From: Hysterangium stoloniferum
Lineage: Eukaryota > Basidiomycota > Agaricomycetes > Hysterangiales > Hysterangiaceae
Length of the DNA: 64,000 bases
Direction: 5' to 3'
Assembly (NCBI GenBank): GCA_015178975.1
Contig: WHVD01000008.1
Coordinates: 744,001 to 808,000 of the forward strand
The position numbers and the translations under genes were made by a program. Below the pieces are notes generated by a model that saw only the letters and a list, made by a program, of their open reading frames with translations, was not told where the DNA came from and made no database searches. Positions within the stretch are counted from its first letter, which is position 1, and the number at the start of each line of letters is the position of its first letter. Positions 12,000-22,803 of this stretch are shown here, piece by piece.

Positions 12000-13124
12000 T
12001 CAAAGTCCCAGCTGGGTGACTAAGGTGTCACTAATCACTGTAGCAGGACATCCAATATCAATGAGTGCTTTCAAGGATAGGGGGAAGTCAGATATGAGAG
12101 GTCCCATCATCTCTATGGGTGCATAGAGATGTGGGACTGTGAAAGGAATGTGTGGTGGGTTGAGTGAGGAGGTGACATACGTGTCTGTATCTTCATCTAT
12201 GCATTCTTGGATGTTGGCCATGGCCAGGCCTGCTGTAACGTGTGGTGCAGCTGCACGTGCCATTGTTGAGGTAAGAGGTTTGTATGTGGCAGCATCTGGC
12301 CATGAGTTGTTCGTCTTCATGGGGCATGTGTCAGAGCAATGACCTGCATAGAAAACACAGCAGCATGTGCATCCTTGATGCTCATGTAGTAGTCTCCTCT
12401 CTTCGTCAGTCAGCCTTGGAAGTTTGATGTTGGATTTGTTCATGGAAGTGGAGCTGGGTGTAGGGTCAGATACATGAGAGGCTATATCCTTCCTTTCATT
12501 GTGGCGGAATGCCCAAGCGGCATTGTTGGCAATGATTTGCTCTTGCATCAATTCCTGTTGTTCACGAACATGCTCGTCACGCTCCTTCACTTCACTGGTC
12601 CATGCTGTGAGTTCAGTTGCAAGGATTGGTTCGACAAGAAGGTTTTGTTTGAGGGCTTTGTCAAGATTCGCCTCTAGTTGTGTCTTCAAGGCAGCATTGG
12701 ACAAGGTGAAGGGTTCTGCTGACATGGTGAGAATCACATTGAGGTTCTCCATCTCAATTTTCCAGTCGATGAATCGCTGGTTGTCTTGTGTGGTGGTTAG
12801 GATTTTTTCTCTAATGAGGTGGGCCCAGTTTTTCTCAAGGGTAATTTTCGCGAGCTCCTCCAGATATTGTTCTAAGGTGAGGGTATCGATCCATGTCTGA
12901 TGCCCTTGGTACCAGGCCATGAGTCGCAGCTCCATCATGGCGTCCACGACATAACTCACAATCTCGTTGGGTTTCTTTTCCCCAAACTTCATGTATCGGC
13001 GACAAGCTGTTGACCAGTTTTGGTGGACGATTGGTGTGTAACGTCCAGCAGTGAGCATTGGGCATTCTTTGAGTTTGCCGACCTTGACTTCTGCTATAGG
13101 TTGGCTTGGCTCGTGTTGTGGCAT
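12000..13124 (-). pseudogene. gypsy gag with fused protease start
   Basis: An open frame of 374 codons. It holds a capsid-like retrotransposon Gag region (residues about 20-170), a Gln/Glu-rich linker and a zinc-knuckle-like segment near residue 252 (CTCCCVFYAGHCSDTCP). The knuckle has extra cysteines where related fungal Gags usually have arginine. Then follows the protease start ALIDIGCPATVIS, in which the usual DSG active-site triplet is DIG. The frame stops at 12000 with TGA just after VTQLGL and continues in phase below, so Gag and Pol appear to be one reading frame in this family, interrupted here by mutation. Confidence 0.8.
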
Positions 13125-13410
13125 CCTTGACTTTCTGGTTCATGTTTGTGGTGAGACCTTGAGAGTTGGGGGGTGCATTTGAAATGTTATATATTTGGTG
13201 TTGGTATCGGTGTTGGTTTCAGAGGGCCCTGATTCGGTTGGTGAGGTAGGGTGTGCTGTGGTTGCAGCATCGGTGGAGGGATTTATGAGGAGGGGAGGTA
13301 ATCCGAGTTGGTGTCTCCTTCTCGTTTCTGAGCGAGTGAGTAGTGGCTTCGGTGTGGATGGTAAACGAGGCACAGTGGATGGCTTGTCTTAGTTGATGTC
13401 AAAAAAAAAG

Positions 13411-13726
13411 TGTAAGGTCATTGATTGACCTCACTCAGTCAACACAGACAGGACTAGATTTCTCTGTTGAGTCGTTGTTGGTTCGTAAGATACAAAAGGT
13501 CCGAATCTGAATCTGTAACTACGTAGGTCAAGAATTATATACCATTGTCGGGCATCTGATACCGGCGCAGGGTACCCAGGATAATTGGGGCTGTGTCGTA
13601 AGTTAGGGAACAGAGGGGCAGCTCAGCCGACGTCAGAGACGATCAGATGGAGGAAAAAAGGAGAGTCGAGTGACCATGTGAAGCCAATCAGTGATGTGTG
13701 CCTGTGGTAATATGGCCAGGATTACA
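13411..13726 (-). repeat. 5' LTR of the gypsy element
   Basis: 316 bp, TGTAAGGTCATTG...CAGGATTACA, equal in length to the partner at 8234-8549. Followed directly by the target duplication GTAGG. Confidence 0.93.
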
Positions 13727-14460
13727 GTAGGCTATCATTGACACCAACGCAAAAATCATTCTCGGCAAATGGATCTGGGCTTCCGGATTCTGTGTATGCC
13801 CTGACAAACTTTGAAATGAAGAGGACAAGTCCTACACATCCAGTCAAGGCAAATTATAGAGGTAGGTATTCAAACCCTGGTAGTCCTCCTTGGCTATTGA
13901 TTTGTAGCCTCAGGTTTAGGTGCAGACAGACACTAAAATGAGTGATGGGGAATAAAAGTACTACTTTCTTTAAAATCCACTTGTAGATAATATATACTGG
14001 TGGAGAACAATGGGATGTGGACAACAATCCTTTCGCAGACTTCAATTCACGCTTAATACACTATTAAACACATATGTAATATTTTAGATATCCCACCTTA
14101 CAGATTCCTTCTTTCGGTTTCATACACCTGATCACTATCCGATATAACATTTTGTTTGACCTCTAGTGATATATGAATTGCTTATCGCGATTTAACACTT
14201 CCGCCGAGATTCAAGAATTATTCAAAAGAGAGAATTGCTCAACTATTTTTCAGTCTACCGTTCATCTGGATACTGTTACGAAAAGTAGATCGAGACGCGC
14301 CGCCAGATTGAAGGAAGTGAACATGTCCAAGAGTAACCGCGAAGAAGCATCCATGCTGGGAATACATTAATTACCTACGGCAAGGGACTTGCTCCCAGAA
14401 AACAGAAACTTTACTAGCATATTGAATTTCAATGATAATATCTAGGAGACTCCCCGTCCT
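13727..14460 (+). repeat. dispersed repeat R1, copy b, right part
   Basis: Continues the R1 copy interrupted at 8233. It carries ACACCAACGCAAAAATCATT, GACAAACTTTGAAATG, the GGTAGGTATTCAAACCCTGGTA block and, after a diverged stretch, TTTCGCAGA and CTCCCAGAAAACA...AGGAGACTCCC, which also ends copy c near 15463. No gene is visible inside it. Confidence 0.65.
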
Positions 14461-14465
14461 GAAGG

Positions 14466-15463
14466 ATTAGAGCCTTCAACGTTACTGCTACCTCGAACTC
14501 CTTCATTACGCATATCCCCTCATGAATTCTAGAACAGCTACTTGTTAACCACCTCTGCCAGCTGCCGAGGAATTCTTTGCTCTTGCATTCGAACCCGACG
14601 ACTCCGAGGTAGGGACAGTGACAAAGAGAGCTCCATCACTGGCAGAGGTGGTGATTCATCTCTGTTCACATACTTCCTTAATGTATTTTTTCGACATCGA
14701 CTAGCACCGGGAATGTCAGGTAATCGGTCTGTTGGAAACCACTAAGCCAACGTTGGCTTAGTGGTTTCCAACACGTTCAACGATGTGCTCCCGGACCCAT
14801 TGGGATATTGAGTTTTGACCAGGCAGCCTATTTGGGTGGGCTTTCCCATCACCCCTGCGGGTGAAGACCACTGTAAGCGGTCACTGACCTTAAAGATCAT
14901 TCTCAGCCAACGGATCCGGGCTTCCAGACCCTGCGTATGCCCCGGCAAGCTTTGAAATAGGGAGGTCAAGTTTCACAAGGCAGTCGAGGCTGAAAATTAG
15001 AGCAGGTAGGTATTCAAACCCTGGTAATTCCTCTTTGGATATTGACTTGGAGCATCGGGTTTAGTCTAGGGATTATAGATAGGATCGTCAATGGCGAACG
15101 ACATTGGCACTACTATACATTTGAGGAATGGACTTTAGTATATGCTTTTACGCCTCGCAGACTGCAAGGCATTAAACTGTGTTTTAAGCCGGATGGACTT
15201 GGTCAATGATGATTCAACATTGCCGACCTTCCAGTCGACGGCAATATTCCGCAACGGTTCATCCCCCAACAACCAAGTCTACGATGGCTGGTGGCATCGA
15301 CATGTATGTTTATTTTGAGTCTTTACAGAAAACTTATATTAACACTGAACAATTTCGCAGAACGTATTCAACCACCAGCACATTAAGAACACATTAAATA
15401 TCTACTTAAAAGCATTTGATCCCAGAAAACAACAGTTTCAATAGCACGCTGAGGAGACTCCCA
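14466..15463 (+). repeat. dispersed repeat R1, copy c with upstream block
   Basis: The most complete copy. A leading block (14466-14640, CTACTGCTACCTCGAACTCC...GAGGAATTCTTTGCTCTT) is shared with 34214-34365 and partly with 20640-20750. Then come TCATCTCTGTTCAC, GACCAGGCAGCC, GTGAAGACCACTGTAAGC, CCCCGGCAAGCTTTGAAAT, GGTAGGTATTCAAACCCTGG, GGCGAACGACATTGGCACT, TTTCGCAGAACG and AGGAGACTCCC. Roughly 1 kb. Read in reverse, the leading block gives a peptide-like stretch (TPESSTL...RAKNSSAEG), so it may derive from a gene or an autonomous element; this is uncertain. Confidence 0.6.
14731..14772. repeat. perfect 42-bp palindrome
   Basis: The half-site GTTGGAAACCACTAAGCCAA is followed by a central C|G and then the exact reverse complement TTGGCTTAGTGGTTTCCAAC. 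There is no spacer. It sits inside R1 copy c where other copies have single-copy sequence (CCAACGATG). Confidence 0.95.
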
Positions 15464-15824
15464 TCATCATTTCTACTAGCAGAAGAAAAGAGTTCGAGCA
15501 TAGAGAAAGGGAGGTAAAGGAACACAAATGTTAATCTTGTACCTACAGACTCACGGCTTATGATATATGTTTCTCAGGGGCAAAATACAACTTTGATGCA
15601 TCAACTAGGTCTCATAATCCATGAGTATGTTGAATTACGTACCATTGAAAGCAATATCCCCAGCTCCGCAAGCCCTAACCGGACTGTCGTTTCCACATCC
15701 ACTAAGATCCTATTGTAATGCCCACAATTAATTAACTAGGGACAAGCAGAGAGTAGAAACTAAAGTACGAACCCCAACGGGATACGCATTGGAACACTAC
15801 ATGATAAAGCATTATTTACAGCGT

Positions 15825-16508
15825 CTATAACTGATCCAGAGGAAAAAAACACACCCCACAGTTTGCGTTGGTACAGGTTACTGTATCACAACCGTTAGCA
15901 CCGAGCTGGATGGACTGGGTGAACCCCTGAATGTTGGAAATGTCATAGGCTTGTGGTGTAAATTGATTTCCGGTGTCTATACAAATGACCTTCAGTGTCC
16001 CTCATGTTATCATGTACAGGCATTACCCAGGTTGTACTCGGTGAGCGTACAGCTTTCCCCCTTGGAGCCACATCTACCATTTTGTACGAAAATGCGGCCT
16101 ACCCACTGAGGAGGAAGCTTTAGCATGGGTGGTTTATAAAATAATGTGTAATTTTTACGTCGGAGTTGATGGTCACGGTTTGACTCTGACCAGGGCCTAG
16201 CACCCTAGGCTGAGGTCCAGAGTATGCGGCGGCATCGCCACATCCTACAACAATTTTTCATAAGTTATAATCCATTGGAATACAGCGGGAAGCATACGAG
16301 GGCTGTATCCACATCGGGTGTCGGCGATGACTGGCTGGACATTGTTTCCACACTTGTTCGTCAGAGTAAACTGCGTGATTTATTTAGTATATACTGTGAG
16401 AAGGAGCACATTTACTGGACATACCTGGTGGCCGCTACGGCGTTCGAGGTAAGGATGTGCGGTAACGGCGAGAATGGAAGACAGCGTGATGATAACAAGG
16501 ACAAGCAT
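15825..16508 (-). CDS. secreted thaumatin-like protein
   Basis: The ATG at 16508 opens a signal peptide (MLVLVIITLSSILAVTAHP). After a GTATGT...CACGCAG intron the mature part reads FTLTNKCGNNVQPVIADT, then RCGYSPR, and after a second intron CGDAAAYSGPQPRVLGP and GQSQTVTINS. Next come WVGRIFVQNGRCGSKGES and CTLTEYNLG, then VICIDTGNQFTPQAYDI and IQGFTQSIQLGANGCDTVT. The stop is at 15825-15827. The opening and conserved Cys-Gly pattern are those of small fungal thaumatin-like proteins (thaumatin/osmotin fold, some beta-glucan-active). The join around 16020 (after EYNLG) shows two stops and no good intron, so this copy may be damaged. Extracellular location is inferred from the signal peptide. 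Confidence 0.65.
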
Positions 16509-16544
16509 TGTTGGGGAGGAGATTCTCTGTGGGGCTATTAAAAA

Positions 16545-18382
16545 AATGTGGTGTTGTTTCTCTAGAAATTTACAAGACCCTCATTTTGTTGTTCGAGGTT
16601 ATGCCAAACCGCCGATCAGCGCCAAGTAGCTATTATGCTTGGGGAAACCCCACCGACCTCCAGTTACAAAATAAGACATCAGTCAAATAAGACATCAGTC
16701 ACCAGTCACCCGTTAGGCGAGTTCTATAGGGTACATTATCATACCGTGTTGGGTGGCCATCCGTTGTTAAAAAAGTATTGCTATCCCTCACATGGTTACC
16801 GCGCGCGGGTAAAGCTCCGCCGCTACCTCAGCCTGAATCATGCAATTTGAATTTCGGGTCTAGAGTCTGCATGATATTTTAGGCGGGAAACGGCATGGAA
16901 TCTTCCTTAGATGGATGGAAAAATTCGGGCCGGTTGAGACAGGGATTCTCACTGATGCATCGCTGAGTTTGATTCACACCCGTTAATCCGCGGCAGATGC
17001 GCAGGGCCTTTCTAGAATCTACGGCAGCACACTATAAAAAAAATAGCGTGAAAAATATAATAATACTTAAAGAGGTCGCCGTCGTCATCAGAGCTTTCTA
17101 GGAGGGCTTCTGATAAACCAGACGATCATTGAGAATGCAAAATAATTCTGGCTGTATGGGGAAGCTGAGCGGGTCGATATATTATTATACTGGAGCGGCA
17201 ATATGAGCTCCTTCACAAGTCGAATTATAGCACATGATCATGGCTGTTATTCGAACATGGCATCATGGGACGAGGTAGGCATCTATCGCAGGTTGCTGAT
17301 CAGAAGCAAATGTTTCATGTATTACTGTATTGTTCTCCAGTTGTCCTACCTTCCGAGACACTTTAGGAAGTGATAAGTTCACTTAGAGGATCAGCCTAAC
17401 CTGTTTAATAACTCTAAGCGGCCTTCGGGGTCGAGTGGCCGTGGATCGCCATTGATAATATCCGGATGAGGGCCATCACTCTTTCGTTGTCGTACACGAT
17501 TTAACATGGTTTTTTTGTTAAGTATGAGTGGCAATGTGATTCCGGCTTGACCAATCAGAATGTTGATATAGGGGAAGGAGGTCGAATCTAAGGAACGTCT
17601 TGAGAGATATTAGTACTGATAGGTGTAATATGATGGCCCTTGCTAGCGGAATACACGGAGAAATGTTGAAGAGTTGAAAGGTTGAGCAGCAACGAGCCGG
17701 CAACTTAGACTTGAAATAAGCCCGAAATAGAGCGTTTGAGTTTGGGTTAAGCACCGTGTACTATCTATAGTGAGAAGAGTCGTCGATAGGAGCTCTTGTA
17801 GTATTTCTGTAATTCCCAACTCGATATTCGTTGTCAGACTTATCAGCCACCAACTCTGCTTTACTCCTTTCCAATCTCGTCATTTCCGGATTTCAATTGA
17901 TTTCACTGTCTAGGGAGCTCTCACTGATAATGTCTGTTTGATTCAAAACGCTGGTTCCTGATGATTAAATTAAATGAATCCAGCAACTAGGCAATACCCC
18001 GATGAGAGGTGCGGTCGCGGTAGTCCGGACCCTGCCTTATGTAAACAAATAGTGGTCACTACGCATCACGCGCACATTTCCTATCCATCTATCAGGTTCT
18101 ATGACGTTTTTTTTTTTGGAAACTATTTAATCACTTAAGTTTAAAAGCATCCGGATATCTATTTTTTCATCGTTGTGCACCATAAGGCATCCGCCTTTAC
18201 AGTTTGACTGCAAGCGCTGATTCTTTGCTGGGAAATGTTCAAGTGATTAGTGCAATTATGGTGCCTGGTTTACTTGGTGATGTTATATTACCTTTGTATA
18301 ATCTAATTCGTATAAGAGGTCAGAATTCGTTCGATAGCGACACACCTTGCGGCAATTTCCACCTCTTTCATTGCTCTTTGAA
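16545..18382. other. no assignable gene
   Basis: No open frame here has a family motif. A short tandem ATAAGACATCAGTCA repeat occurs near 16672-16700 and a T-run near 18105. The last part (18200-18382) is the presumed upstream region of the glucanase gene. Confidence 0.4.
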
Positions 18383-19585
18383 ATGCTGTCTGCCATCATC
18401 CTTGCCTCTCTCCTTTTTGCTACCGCTCAAGCAGGCAAACGTGGTCTCACCTGGACTTTCTGTGAGCCCTTCATTACTCAACGTCCACATACTTTTCTTG
18501 ACCATCATGCACAGATAACGCCCCCCTGTATATTTCGTCGCTGGATGTGTCTCTTTCTCCATTCTGACTCCTTTTCTTGCAGTGACCCGGGAGTCTTTAA
18601 CAACGGAGATGGGCAGGTGGTCGCAATTTATGACTATGAGACCTTTTCCCCTGTCTCCAAAAATGGCTTGGGTGGCCTTGGATTCATCGGCATGCAACGC
18701 TGCTTGGATTGTGCTTCCAGCCCCATCAATCAACTTGCTTCTCGCCAGGCCACCCAGAAATGGGCTAGCGAGTATTATTCATTATTCAAAAGTCGATTGT
18801 ATCAATTATTATTATTATTTCAGCTGTTTTCACTTTGAATGAGCCTGATATCAACGGTATCTCTCCCAGTCAAGCGGCTGCGTGGTACAAGCAGAATATC
18901 AACCCATTGGTAGGCTTCCATAATTTATGTCCATTTATTGTGACCTTTTCTAATTATCGGATTTTTTAATGCAACAGGCTATCAAGAAAGCTTTTCCTGC
19001 CGTTACGAACAGCGGAAATGCTGGGCAAGGCTTGGACTGGCTCTCACAGATGATTAGCGCATGTGCTGGAGGTTGCTTTGCAGATTACGTCAACCTTCAT
19101 TGGTACGGGTAAGTGGCAGTTATAAGATGTTTCATCTATTCAGAGTATCTAACCCATTTATCACAGGCAGGACTTGGCTTCTTTCCAGAGCCATGTTCAG
19201 TCGGCCCACGCCAAGTTCCCCGTGAGTATTTCCTCGCGAAATAGTGTTTCGCTTCGGGCATTCTAACAAAATACAGTCCTTCACAATAGTCATTACTGAA
19301 TTTGCTCTTCAAAACCCCTCTGGCGGACAGTCAGCCCAGTATGTCCCTTTCTTTCGGTCCCGTTGACAGGTCCCTCTAATGGAACTTGTTAGGGTTAACT
19401 TCTTCCGACAAGCCTTCGCCTGGCTCGATTCTCAGTCATACGTCACGCTTTACTTCCCCTTTGTAGCCACCTCGCCCGCTCTCTTATCCAGCAATGATCC
19501 AGGTGCTGTAAGCTTCGTTGGCACTGGATCATGCCTCTATAACAATGACGGCAGCCCATCTGCGGTTGGAAATCTGATGTTCTGA
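18383..19585 (+). CDS. secreted GH128-type beta-1,3-glucanase (asl1-like catalytic core)
   Basis: The signal peptide MLSAIILASLLFATAQA is followed by GKRGLTW. The next coding block is DPGVFNNGDGQVVAIYDYE and LGGLGFIGMQRCLDC. Exons after residue ~90: 18824-18909, 18978-19108, 19167-19221, 19277-19338 and 19393-19585, all in phase. They encode VFTLNEPDINGISPS, AGQGLDWLSQMISACAG, NLHWYG, FTIVITEFALQNPSGG, YVTLYFPFVATSPAL and the end PSAVGNLMF. The Glu residues of LNEPD and ITEF are the expected acid/base and nucleophile. Family members hydrolyse beta-1,3-glucan of fungal walls. Two oddities: the intron 18768-18823 has a GC donor, and no canonical intron between exon 1 and DPGVF (about 18467-18589) keeps frame, so the gene may carry a 1-nt lesion there. 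Confidence 0.82.
18768..18823 (+). other. GC-AG intron in the GH128 gene
   Basis: Homology requires ...GWAT|VFTLNEPD, and the boundary falls at GGGCTA|GCGAGT with acceptor ATTTCAG. The donor is therefore GC rather than GT; the rest of the donor (GCGAGT) matches the GYGAGT consensus, as is usual for GC-AG introns. Confidence 0.75.
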
Positions 19586-20044
19586 ACCAACTTCAGACCT
19601 ATTGCATCGATGTTTTGGTGGAGGTAGACCATTAGACACAAATGATTTAAATTCATTTCGTTTTCGAGGTTGAGGTCACCAACAGATATTTTCAAACATT
19701 TCGTTATAAAGCTCCTGAAGTTGTCGAGTTGCAGAATAAATGGAATTGTCCTCGCAGAGATAGGGCCATTAGCATAGTGCAATGGGTGAACCCTGTGGCG
19801 AAAGCGAGAAGCCTCTTAAATTATTATGTCCTGACGGAGCGAACAAGGCAGCGGTTTGAGTCAACTGCAACCAACTTCCCTTTGTATGAAGTGTTCCTTG
19901 GATCTGGCTCCTGTGTACCTGGCGATGACCAGGAAGAGTGGATGGGTGCCGACAATTCCCAAAGACAGAAACTCAAAAATGACGCACAATTTCTAATAAA
20001 TCCAACAAACCGTACGTGTGGATACGAATTCCCTACACGAAATT

Positions 20045-20470
20045 GTAGTGATGTCATGTACGAGATGCCCCTTCAAATCCATGTCCTTCGCGACGGGATC
20101 GTCATCACGTGAAGTGTCGGGTGGAGAGGAAACTTGAGATGTGATGGTGAAGAAGAACTTGCCTCCCTTCCCGAGTTCGGATTCGACCCACATATTGCCT
20201 TGCATATGAGCGACAAGACGTTTTGAGATAGAAAGACCGAGGCTGGTCCCGCTGTATTCCTGTCAAATGACGGTATATTAGCTGACGCCCTATGTTAGAT
20301 GCTAAGTAACCTGCTCGTGTCGTTGATCTATAAAGAGTAGTCGTCAGAAAACCGGAAATATCTCTAGATATAGGTTACACCCCATCTGCTTGGTAAAAAG
20401 TGTTGGATTATCCTTCTCTATACCTATGCCAGTATCTGAAACGCAAAACTTCAATGTCCACACTCAGCAT
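20045..20470 (-). pseudogene. fragment of a group III-type hybrid histidine kinase (ATP-binding domain)
   Basis: The minus strand near 20450 reads LKFCVSDTGIGIEKDNPTLF, the G1 box of HATPase_c. After a short diverged stretch it continues YSGTSLGLSISKRLVAHMQG, then NMWVESELGKGGKFFFTITS, the G2 box and end of the ATPase domain as in fungal Nik1/Os-1 osmosensing kinases. The linker to a receiver domain (DDDPVAKDMDLKGHLV) follows and then breaks down below about 20045. HAMP repeats, the phospho-acceptor His and the receiver are absent, so this is a gene fragment. GTGLGL has become GTSLGL. Confidence 0.7.
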
Positions 20471-22803
20471 TTAATGTCAATAATCTACGCTAAGAGCCAC
20501 CAAGCCCCTCCTCGAGACTTATTCAAAGGATGATCTGAATACCTAAACAAAGCAAAGAATGCAGGCATTAGAGACATACCCCACTCTGGGTAAATTTAAT
20601 TGCATTCTGTGGAGGGGGCCTGAGCACAGCGAGGGGAACACTTGTTGATGCCATCTGCCGAGGAATTCTTTGTTCTTGAGTTTTAAAGTCGACGACTCCG
20701 GCGTAATGACATTAGAGAGTATTTGCAACTAATAGTAACAAAGGGAGACAGACTATCAAGGCCTTATTTCCCCATATGAACACGTAGTCGGTTAATTTTC
20801 GTGATTACCGCTTACCACGAATGAATGCCGGCTGCTACGCAGGCTAGTGGACTTCAGCCGAAGACACCGGACTGATACCCCGGCTGAAGATGAGCGGAGG
20901 CAAGATCGCAAGGTTTTAGAGGACCTTGTTATTGCTTTCATCCTCCAAGGCGTCCAGTCGGGTGTCATAAAGTTTGAATTGCCTGTCAGTATTTTGTGTT
21001 GTTATTGGCACTTACGGGAGGCTTGGGACGAAAATATAAAGAAGAAGGTTTTTTTTTTTCAATTTATACTTGAACTACTAATAGCTTGCAGATCGTCATC
21101 AGACCCAAAGACCGTAATAAAGAAGATTGTGGAGAAATTTATATGTCGTCTTTAAAGACGTTTTGAATCTCTCAGCGTAAAACGTTCGCTATATTGTACT
21201 GTACCTAAAGACGTTTTGAATACTAAATACATGTAATAAGTTCCACTTCAGAATGAGGCAATAATCAAAGTACTTATTCTCAGCGTAAAACGTTCGCTGA
21301 GAGATTCACTAACTATACTACGCGTATATAATAGTATATTCGAGAGGATTGAACATTTATGACCCTTATTGCGTTTTCTCGAGACATTCTGTCTCACCTT
21401 TTTCATACAAGCGCTTACTTCTACGATACTCGTTATACCTAATAGTCTTACAAGAAGCAGTACCTGACGGCAGAAACCCCTGAATAATGGAGAACGATGG
21501 TCAGAGATCCAAGAGGCGGCGGAACAGAAGGTTTGGATCAAACATATGGCAGATACATGGATCCCACATAGGGAACGTTGGTGTTGTGCTTGGTGCAAAG
21601 TCAGTCCTGTTTAATCACATGTTGCGATTTATTTTCCTTCTGGCATGCACATTAAGGTATAGATACCAACAATTTTATTGAAATTTGGCATTCCGGTATC
21701 AAGCGCAATTTATTTCATATATTAGTGCAAGAAATTTTACACCCTCTTTACTAAATGCTTGAGAAAACACAACCTTTCATTATTTAATATTATCTTGATC
21801 GGATCAGCAGTCCGGTGAATTTCATTGTAGCGGCAATCACGGAAGTTGATCGGCTATGCATTCGTATGGGATAAGGCCACCCTAGCGTCTAGTAGCGTAA
21901 CCTCTTAGTGGAGTTACCACTCACTGAGAGGTATGAATATTATTATTGCACGCAGTAATAGATACTAATTATTATCACAGTCTTTTAATACCTGCACAAT
22001 TAACTTTTACATTTTTCCGGTCTCATACCTTTTTGCGAGCTCTTTTGTATCTCATTAGCAGCAAGATAACTGTCAAATAGTTAGTCCCCTAATAGAAAAT
22101 GTAGCGAGTTAGCAGTTTTGGGACAAAAAAATAGACAAACGTCAGGGTTGAATACGAAACACTTCCAATACCCCGACAAGGGTAATAACTAGTATATGAA
22201 GTAGTGTGATGACTCGGAAAAGCCCAATGACCATTAGAAGGTTTCGATTTGCGGGTAGGAAGAATTACAACGAATTAAATTTTATGGACTGGCCAAAATA
22301 TTACATTCCATTTATTTCCATTTAATGTTGTGAATAGTAATCGTAGCAATATCTTCGTGATTTGTGGGTTGATTGTACGCGAAATACAGGAAAGACAAGA
22401 GCTAACGAGGCTGCCATACCGGAGTAACTTAAGTCATTTATGTCAATTGCGAGCCACGCAACATGCAGAGCAGTACCACACCTACGCACCGAGCCACACT
22501 CCCCTTGTAGTCAAAAGAGGATAATATATATTTATTCGAGATGTTATCGCGTCTTTTATACTAAATAAATATTAACTAATTACTAATATTTCCGGATACG
22601 GGATATCGAGTTGCCGGCCCCACAACATAGCATTAGTGAGCCGCTGACTCGTTACACTGGAATGTGATGGAGTCGTCGGGAACCGTTACTAATATATTAT
22701 ATTATATTACCAATACCCCTACCTCCCTTTCGGGTATCTTCCTATGATTTTGATGAAGCATGTGCGCCAATTATCCACTTTTCGAGTCATTCCGCTGGTA
22801 CTC
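20471..22803. other. no assignable gene
   Basis: Contains a short relic of the R1-associated block at 20640-20750 (GAGGAATTCTTTGTTCTTGAG) and the small repeat pair at 21153-21298. The rest is AT-rich with no recognisable coding sequence. Confidence 0.4.
21153..21298 (+). repeat. two interleaved short direct repeats
   Basis: TAAAGACGTTTTGAAT occurs near 21153 and 21206. CTCAGCGTAAAACGTTCGCT occurs near 21171 and 21279. The second unit is itself partly palindromic (AGCG...AACGTT...CGCT). Confidence 0.7.

Larger units (their letters stand above)
8234..13726 (-). mobile_element. complete but inactive Ty3/gypsy chromovirus, 5.5 kb
   Basis: Two 316-bp LTRs (8234-8549 and 13411-13726) bound the element, flanked by a perfect 5-bp target duplication GTAGG (8229-8233 and 13727-13731). 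Coding order on the minus strand is Gag with zinc knuckle, protease, reverse transcriptase, RNase H, integrase, chromodomain. A C/T-rich tract at 8550-8565 (purine-rich on the coding strand) sits next to the left LTR, as expected for the polypurine tract of a minus-strand element. It is inserted in R1 copy b. Several in-frame stops and a frameshift make it non-functional; most lesions fit CpG transitions. Confidence 0.95.

Noticed and set aside
19729-20112. 127-codon plus-strand frame as a gene
   Set aside because: It overlaps the histidine kinase fragment on the other strand and has no recognisable feature.
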